Position numbers and translations under genes: made by a program
Source of the DNA: Tabrizicola soli
Lineage (GTDB): Bacteria > Pseudomonadota > Alphaproteobacteria > Rhodobacterales > Rhodobacteraceae
DNA length: 64,000 nucleotides
Assembly (NCBI RefSeq): GCF_015999335.1
Contig: NZ_JAEACP010000008.1
Location: forward strand, 124,001 to 188,000
Direction of reading: 5' to 3'
Part shown: positions 60,233-64,000 of the stretch, piece after piece
How the letters are laid out: each line of letters starts with the position of its first letter
Position numbering within the stretch: position 1 is the stretch's first letter
The notes under the pieces: generated by a model
Told to the model about the DNA's origin: nothing
What the model saw: the letters and a program-made list of their open reading frames with translations, nothing else
Database searches by the model: none

Positions 60233-61195
60233 ATGCTTGTGAACGGCAAATGGACCAGCGACTGGCAGCCCGTGCAGGCCAAGGACGACAAGGGCCGTTT
60301 CCTGCGCCAGGTCTCGTCCTTCCGCAACTGGATCACCGCCGACGGCAGCCCCGGACCGACCGGGATCGGCGGGTTCAAGGCCGAGGCCGGGCGCTACCGT
60401 CTGTTCGTCGCGCTGATCTGCCCCTGGGCCTCGCGCACGCTGATCGCGCGGAAGCTGAAGGGGCTGGAGGACCTGATCCCGGTCACGGTGGTCAACCCGG
60501 TGCTGACCGGGCAGGGCTGGGCCTTCGGCGGCTTCCCCGGATCGGATGCCGATCCGCTGCACGGCTTTGCCCATATGCACCAGCTCTACAGCCATGCGGA
60601 TGCCGATTTCACCGGCCGCGCCACGGTTCCCGTGCTGTGGGACACGAAGACCGACACGATGGTCAGCAACGAAAGCGCCGACATCCTGCGGATGTTCGAC
60701 AAGGGTTTCGCCGACCTCGTGCCCGGCAAGGCCGAGCTTTACCCCGAGGATCTGGCGGCCGAGATCGACGCGATCAACCCGCGGATCTATGACGGGCTGA
60801 ACAACGGCGTCTACAAGGCCGGTTTCGCCTCGACCCAAGGAGCCTATGACGAGGCGGTGAGCCAGGTCTTCGCCACGCTGGACTGGCTGGAAGAGCGGTT
60901 GAGCGGGGACTACCTCTTCGACCGGCTGACCGAAGCCGACATCCGCCTTTTCGTCACGCTGATCCGCTTCGACGCGGCCTATCACGGCCTCTTCAAGACC
61001 AACCTGCGCCGGATCGCCGATTATCCGCGCCTGCAGGCCTATATGGAGCGCATCCTGCGCCTGCCGGGTGTCGCCGAAACCGTCAACCTCAGCCATATCA
61101 AGGTCGGTTACTACTCGATCAAGGCGCTGAACCCATCGGGCATCGTGCCCGCCGGCCCGGCCCATGTGACCGCCCTTCTGGAGTCCGTGCAATGA
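60233..61195 (+). CDS. glutathionyl-hydroquinone reductase (YqjG/Xi-class GST)
   Basis: Reduces glutathionyl-hydroquinones, releasing hydroquinone with glutathione. The 320 residues have the Xi-class signature: active Cys63 in LICPWASRTL, VVNPVLTGQGWAF near 87-99, TVPVLWDTKTDTMVSNESADI near 127-147 (split), and the C-terminal LFVTLIRFDAAYHGLFKTNL near 244-263. Length is typical. Its stop overlaps the dioxygenase start by 4 bases. Confidence 0.94.
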   Translation: MLVNGKWTSDWQPVQAKDDKGRFLRQVSSFRNWITADGSPGPTGIGGFKAEAGRYRLFVALICPWASRTLIARKLKGLEDLIPVTVVNPVLTGQGWAFGGFPGSDADPLHGFAHMHQLYSHADADFTGRATVPVLWDTKTDTMVSNESADILRMFDKGFADLVPGKAELYPEDLAAEIDAINPRIYDGLNNGVYKAGFASTQGAYDEAVSQVFATLDWLEERLSGDYLFDRLTEADIRLFVTLIRFDAAYHGLFKTNLRRIADYPRLQAYMERILRLPGVAETVNLSHIKVGYYSIKALNPSGIVPAGPAHVTALLESVQ

Positions 61196-61968
61196 CCCTG
61201 CCCAGCCTGTTCATCGGCCATGGCGCGCCCGACCTGCCCTATTCGGACACTCCGGCCCGTGCCTTCACCGAAAGCCTCGGCGCTTCCTTCCCCGGATTGC
61301 GCGCGATCCTCGTCGTCTCGGCCCATTGGGAGGCCGCGCGCCCGACCATCGGCACCGCCGCCACGCCGGAAACGATCCATGACTTCGGCGGCTTCGACGA
61401 CCGGCTGTTCAGCCTGACCTACCCCGCCCGCACCGACAGGGCGGTGATCGCCGAGGTCGCGGCCGCGCTGGAGGCGGCGGGGATCGCGCATGAGGCCGAT
61501 CCCCGGCGCGGCTATGACCACGGGGTCTGGATCCCGCTGCTGCTGGCCTTCCCCAAGGCGGAGGTGCCGGTGATCCAGCTTTCGCTGCGCCGGGGCGGTT
61601 CGGCGACCGAGCATCTGGCGCTTGGCCACGCGCTGGCGCCCCTGCGGGACAAGGGCGTGCTGATCCTCGGCTCGGGCGCAACGGTCCACAACCTGCGCGC
61701 CATCGCGCGGGAGGGGACGCCGGCCCCCGACTGGGCGCGCGATTTCGACGACCGCGTCGTCGCGGCGGTCGAAGCCGGGGATACGGCGGCGCTGCTGCAA
61801 TTCCCGATGGCGATGGAGGGCGCCCGCACCGCGCATCCGACGCCCGAGCATTTCATGCCGCTGTTCGTCGCCATGGGCGCGGGCGGCGGCAAGGGCCGGG
61901 CGCTGCACCGCAGCTTCTCCTGGGGCTCGATCGGCATGACCAGCCTGGCCTTCGGCGAGGCGGCATGA
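61192..61968 (+). CDS. class III extradiol ring-cleavage dioxygenase family protein (DODA/YgiD-type)
   Basis: The 258 residues show the LigB-fold metal site: FIGHGAPDLPY near 7-17, VVSAHWEAARPT near 41-52, HDFGGF near 63-68, and GYDHGVWIPLLLAFP near 103-117. Family members open aromatic diols (DOPA dioxygenase); the substrate here is unknown, but coupling to the hydroquinone reductase suggests removal of the hydroquinone or catechol product. The ATGA overlap gives translational coupling. Confidence 0.9.
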   Translation: MTLPSLFIGHGAPDLPYSDTPARAFTESLGASFPGLRAILVVSAHWEAARPTIGTAATPETIHDFGGFDDRLFSLTYPARTDRAVIAEVAAALEAAGIAHEADPRRGYDHGVWIPLLLAFPKAEVPVIQLSLRRGGSATEHLALGHALAPLRDKGVLILGSGATVHNLRAIAREGTPAPDWARDFDDRVVAAVEAGDTAALLQFPMAMEGARTAHPTPEHFMPLFVAMGAGGGKGRALHRSFSWGSIGMTSLAFGEAA

Positions 61969-62040
61969 CCGGGTCCTTCGACCGACGCACGGACCCTGGC
62001 GGCGATCCGGGGGCGCTGGCCTGACCAGCGCCCTGCCGGG

Positions 62041-62394
62041 TTATTTCAGCTTGATGCAGAAGTGCTTCTTCACCGGCGCCTCGATCTTCCAGGTGCCCTT
62101 GAAGCCCGGCTCGACCACGAAGCCGTCGCCCGGCCGCAGGGTGACGGGTTCGCCGCCCTCGGGGGTGATGGTGATCTGGCCCTCGATCAGGTGGACGAAT
62201 TCGTAGAACTTGTAGACCGTGTGCCAGGTGCCCGTCGTCGCCGCCCAGGTGCCGGAGATCACGCTGCCGTCGAGCGAGCTGTGCTGCACCCAGGTCCGCA
62301 TCGTCGGGTTGCCCTCGATCTTGGTCCAGCCCTCGAGATCGGTGACCATCGGCTCCGGCCCCGGCGCGGGGAAGCGGTAGACCATGTCGCTCAT
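62041..62394 (-). CDS. cupin-domain protein
   Basis: The 117-residue single-domain cupin has the core GTWHTVYKFYEFVHLIEGQI near 55-74 and GGEPVTLRPGDGFVVEPGFKG near 80-100 (split), matching the DUF861/ethanolamine-utilisation-like small cupins. The metal His positions are only partly conserved. A GGAGGG site fits the ATG at 62394; an ATG seven codons upstream lies before that site. It is convergent with the dioxygenase gene, and its function is unknown. Confidence 0.88.
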   Translation of the reverse strand: MSDMVYRFPAPGPEPMVTDLEGWTKIEGNPTMRTWVQHSSLDGSVISGTWAATTGTWHTVYKFYEFVHLIEGQITITPEGGEPVTLRPGDGFVVEPGFKGTWKIEAPVKKHFCIKLK

Positions 62395-62516
62395 CTTTGT
62401 CCCTCCAACAAGCATCGGGACTTGGTCCTATGGCCGCGCCGACAAGTCAAGCGCCGCGCCCTTGCGCATCCGCCCGGTTTCGCCGATCAATCGGGCCGGA
62501 CCGAAAGGGGGGAACC

Positions 62517-63092
62517 ATGCTGATCCGTGACGCCAGGGCCGAGGATGCCGCGCATCTGGTCCGCTTCATCAACATGGCGGCGGACGACCTGCCGCTGCAT
62601 TTCTGGAAGCGTTCGGTCGGCCCGGAGGGCGACCCCTGGGCCTATGGAAGCGAGCGGGCGGCGCGGGAGACCGGCAATTTCTCGTACCGCAACGCCTGGC
62701 TGGCCGAGGTGGACGGCGAGGTGGCGGCCTGCCTTCTGGGCTATGCCGCCGAGGAGGAACCCGGCCCGATCGACCCCGACACCCCGCCGATCTTCGTCCC
62801 GCTTCTGGAGTTGGAGGCGATGGCGCCCGGCGCTTGGTATCTGAACGTGCTGGCGACCTATGACGCCTTCCGCGGCAAGGGCTGCGGCAGCGCGCTCTTG
62901 GCGAAGGCCGAGGAGATCGCCCGCGCGCGGGGCCACAAGACGATCAGCCTGATCGCCGAGGACACGCATCGGGACGCGCTGCGCCTGTATCGCGCCAAGG
63001 GCTACCAGGAGGTCGCGCGGCGGCCGGTGGTCAAGGGCGACTGGCAGGTCGATGCCGGCGAGTGGATCCTGTTCGTCAAGCCGCTGGCCTAG
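62517..63092 (+). CDS. GNAT-family N-acetyltransferase
   Basis: The 191 residues have the GNAT fold: LIRDARAEDAAHLVRFI at the N-terminus, WLAEVDGEVAACLLGY near 60-75, LNVLATYDAFRGKGCGSALL near 112-131 with the acetyl-CoA loop, and ALRLYRAKGYQEV near 157-169. A run of GGGG before the ATG may be the ribosome site. The acetyl acceptor cannot be inferred. The last four bases overlap the convergent EamA gene. Confidence 0.92.
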   Translation: MLIRDARAEDAAHLVRFINMAADDLPLHFWKRSVGPEGDPWAYGSERAARETGNFSYRNAWLAEVDGEVAACLLGYAAEEEPGPIDPDTPPIFVPLLELEAMAPGAWYLNVLATYDAFRGKGCGSALLAKAEEIARARGHKTISLIAEDTHRDALRLYRAKGYQEVARRPVVKGDWQVDAGEWILFVKPLA

Positions 63093-63952
63093 ACCCGGCG
63101 GGAGAGCTGGACGGCAAGGATTCCGGCCATGGCGACGGCGACCCCTAGCAGATCGAGGGCGCCGATCCGCTCTCCCAGAAGGGCGGCGGCGATGGCCACG
63201 CCGAAGAACGGGTTCAGGAAGTGGAAGGTGGCGGCCCGCGTCGCCCCGATCCGGCGGACGAGCGAGAACCAGATCAGCGTCGCCGTCAGGCCGGGGACGG
63301 CGATCTGGTAGGCGAAGGCGGCGAGGAAGGGCGCGGACCAGCGGACCGCCAGCGCCTCGGTCGCGGCCGAGAGCGCGCCCAGCGCGACGGCACCGACCAG
63401 CATCTGCAGGCCCACGACCATCAGGAGGCTCCCCCCGGCCGAGGCGCCGCGCAGGGTCAGCGTCGCCACCGCCAGCGCCAGCGCCCCCGCGACGCACAAG
63501 GCCACGCCCATGGGATCGGCCCCCGCGGTCAGCCGGGTGCCCATGATCAGCCCCACGCCCAGAAGCCCCACCACCAGCCCGGCGATGCCCAGCGCCGGGA
63601 TCCGCTCGCCCCGCCAGATCCAGCCGAGCGCCGCGACCATCAGCGGCATCGAGGCGGCGATGATCGCCGCCAGCGAGGCCTCGACCCATTGCATCGCGAC
63701 GAAGTTCAGCCCGAGATAGGCCGCGTTCTGGCACAGGCCGAACAGGACCACCGCCCGCGCCTGCGCCCCGGTCAGCCGCCAGGACTGGCCCAGCGCCCGC
63801 GCCACCAGCACCGCCAGAAGGCCCGAGATCAGGAACCGCGCCGAGAGCGCGGCCAGGGGCGGCGCATGGGCGACGATCACCCGCGCGGTGGCGAAGGCCG
63901 ATGACCACATCGCCGCGAAGGCGGTGCCGAGGAGAAGCGCGCGGAAATCCAT
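63089..63952 (-). CDS. EamA/DMT-family transporter
   Basis: The 287-residue membrane protein has about ten helices in two EamA repeats, including GTAFAAMWSSAFATARVIV near 8-26, EASLAAIIAASMPLMVAALGW near 90-110 (split) and FHFLNPFFGVAIAAALLGE near 243-261. Members export amino acids, metabolites or drugs; substrate not predictable. The ATG is preferred to an upstream TTG at 63988. The promoter lies at the very end of the window. Confidence 0.92.
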   Translation of the reverse strand: MDFRALLLGTAFAAMWSSAFATARVIVAHAPPLAALSARFLISGLLAVLVARALGQSWRLTGAQARAVVLFGLCQNAAYLGLNFVAMQWVEASLAAIIAASMPLMVAALGWIWRGERIPALGIAGLVVGLLGVGLIMGTRLTAGADPMGVALCVAGALALAVATLTLRGASAGGSLLMVVGLQMLVGAVALGALSAATEALAVRWSAPFLAAFAYQIAVPGLTATLIWFSLVRRIGATRAATFHFLNPFFGVAIAAALLGERIGALDLLGVAVAMAGILAVQLSRRV

Positions 63953-64000
63953 CCGCAGCGTGGTGCCCGGCCCTGCGTGCAAGGTCAAGCGGGCGGCTGC

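Noticed and set aside
1-64000. CRISPR array, prophage, integrase or insertion sequence
   Set aside because: No regularly spaced direct repeats, transposase, integrase or phage structural genes are visible on either strand.

Overview
The window is one compact, very GC-rich chromosomal segment of an alphaproteobacterium, almost certainly a member of the Rhodobacteraceae. The evidence is the TAT-exported Rieske protein of a Rhodobacter/Paracoccus-type petABC operon, an alphaproteobacterial Mic60 next to hemY, the fliF-H-N-P / fliL-motA / flhA-fliR-flhB flagellar layout, and a 41-residue L36 protein. I see no prophage, insertion sequence, integrase or CRISPR array. Genes cover nearly everything and many neighbours overlap by 4 bases.

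Layout. 1-727: 3' part of ispE. 728-1038: a gene-free stretch with a structured repeat. 1039-13862: two divergent flagellar transcription units, fliF-fliH-fliN-fliP leftward and fliL-orf-motE-motA-orf-transglycosylase-flhA-fliR-flhB-orf rightward, with a CtrA-like site between them. 13866-14784: three small stress-type genes, each preceded by a GGAAC-N16/17-GGTT promoter-like pair. 14788-20927: EVE, YciI, gpsA and tsaD leftward, and hemD, mic60 and hemY rightward, followed by tRNA-Thr(CGT).

21144-25796: choline-O-sulfate cluster (LysR regulator, choline-binding protein, choline sulfatase, radical-SAM sulfatase maturase). 25819-32347: ribitol operon (D-ribulokinase, ribitol 2-dehydrogenase, ABC permease, ATPase and binding protein, AraC regulator). 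32781-38309: TetR-controlled HlyD/RbbA/YhhJ-type ABC system, with a good palindromic operator in front of tetR. 38407-42366: PHA synthase, FMN reductase, DUF4202 and HpcH aldolase. 42428-47008: aroC, terC, dinB and N-formylglutamate amidohydrolase.

47170-49861: tRNA-Val(GAC), rpmJ, a frameshifted GNAT gene, a PaiB-like flavoprotein and a GST. 50053-52776: cytochrome bc1 operon petABC. 52825-56145: thiBPQ thiamine transporter under a TPP riboswitch. 56427-58748: Rrf2 regulator, aminotransferase and RraA-like protein. 58737-61968: LysR regulator divergent from DoxX, glutathionyl-hydroquinone reductase and an extradiol dioxygenase, a probable quinone-stress module. 62041-63952: cupin, GNAT and EamA transporter.

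The least explained items are a 715-residue exported protein directly after motA, a structured repeat family present at two distant loci, the cluster of three general-stress-type promoters, and the predicted operators of the TetR and LysR regulators. All product calls come from reading the translated sequences; no database search was run.
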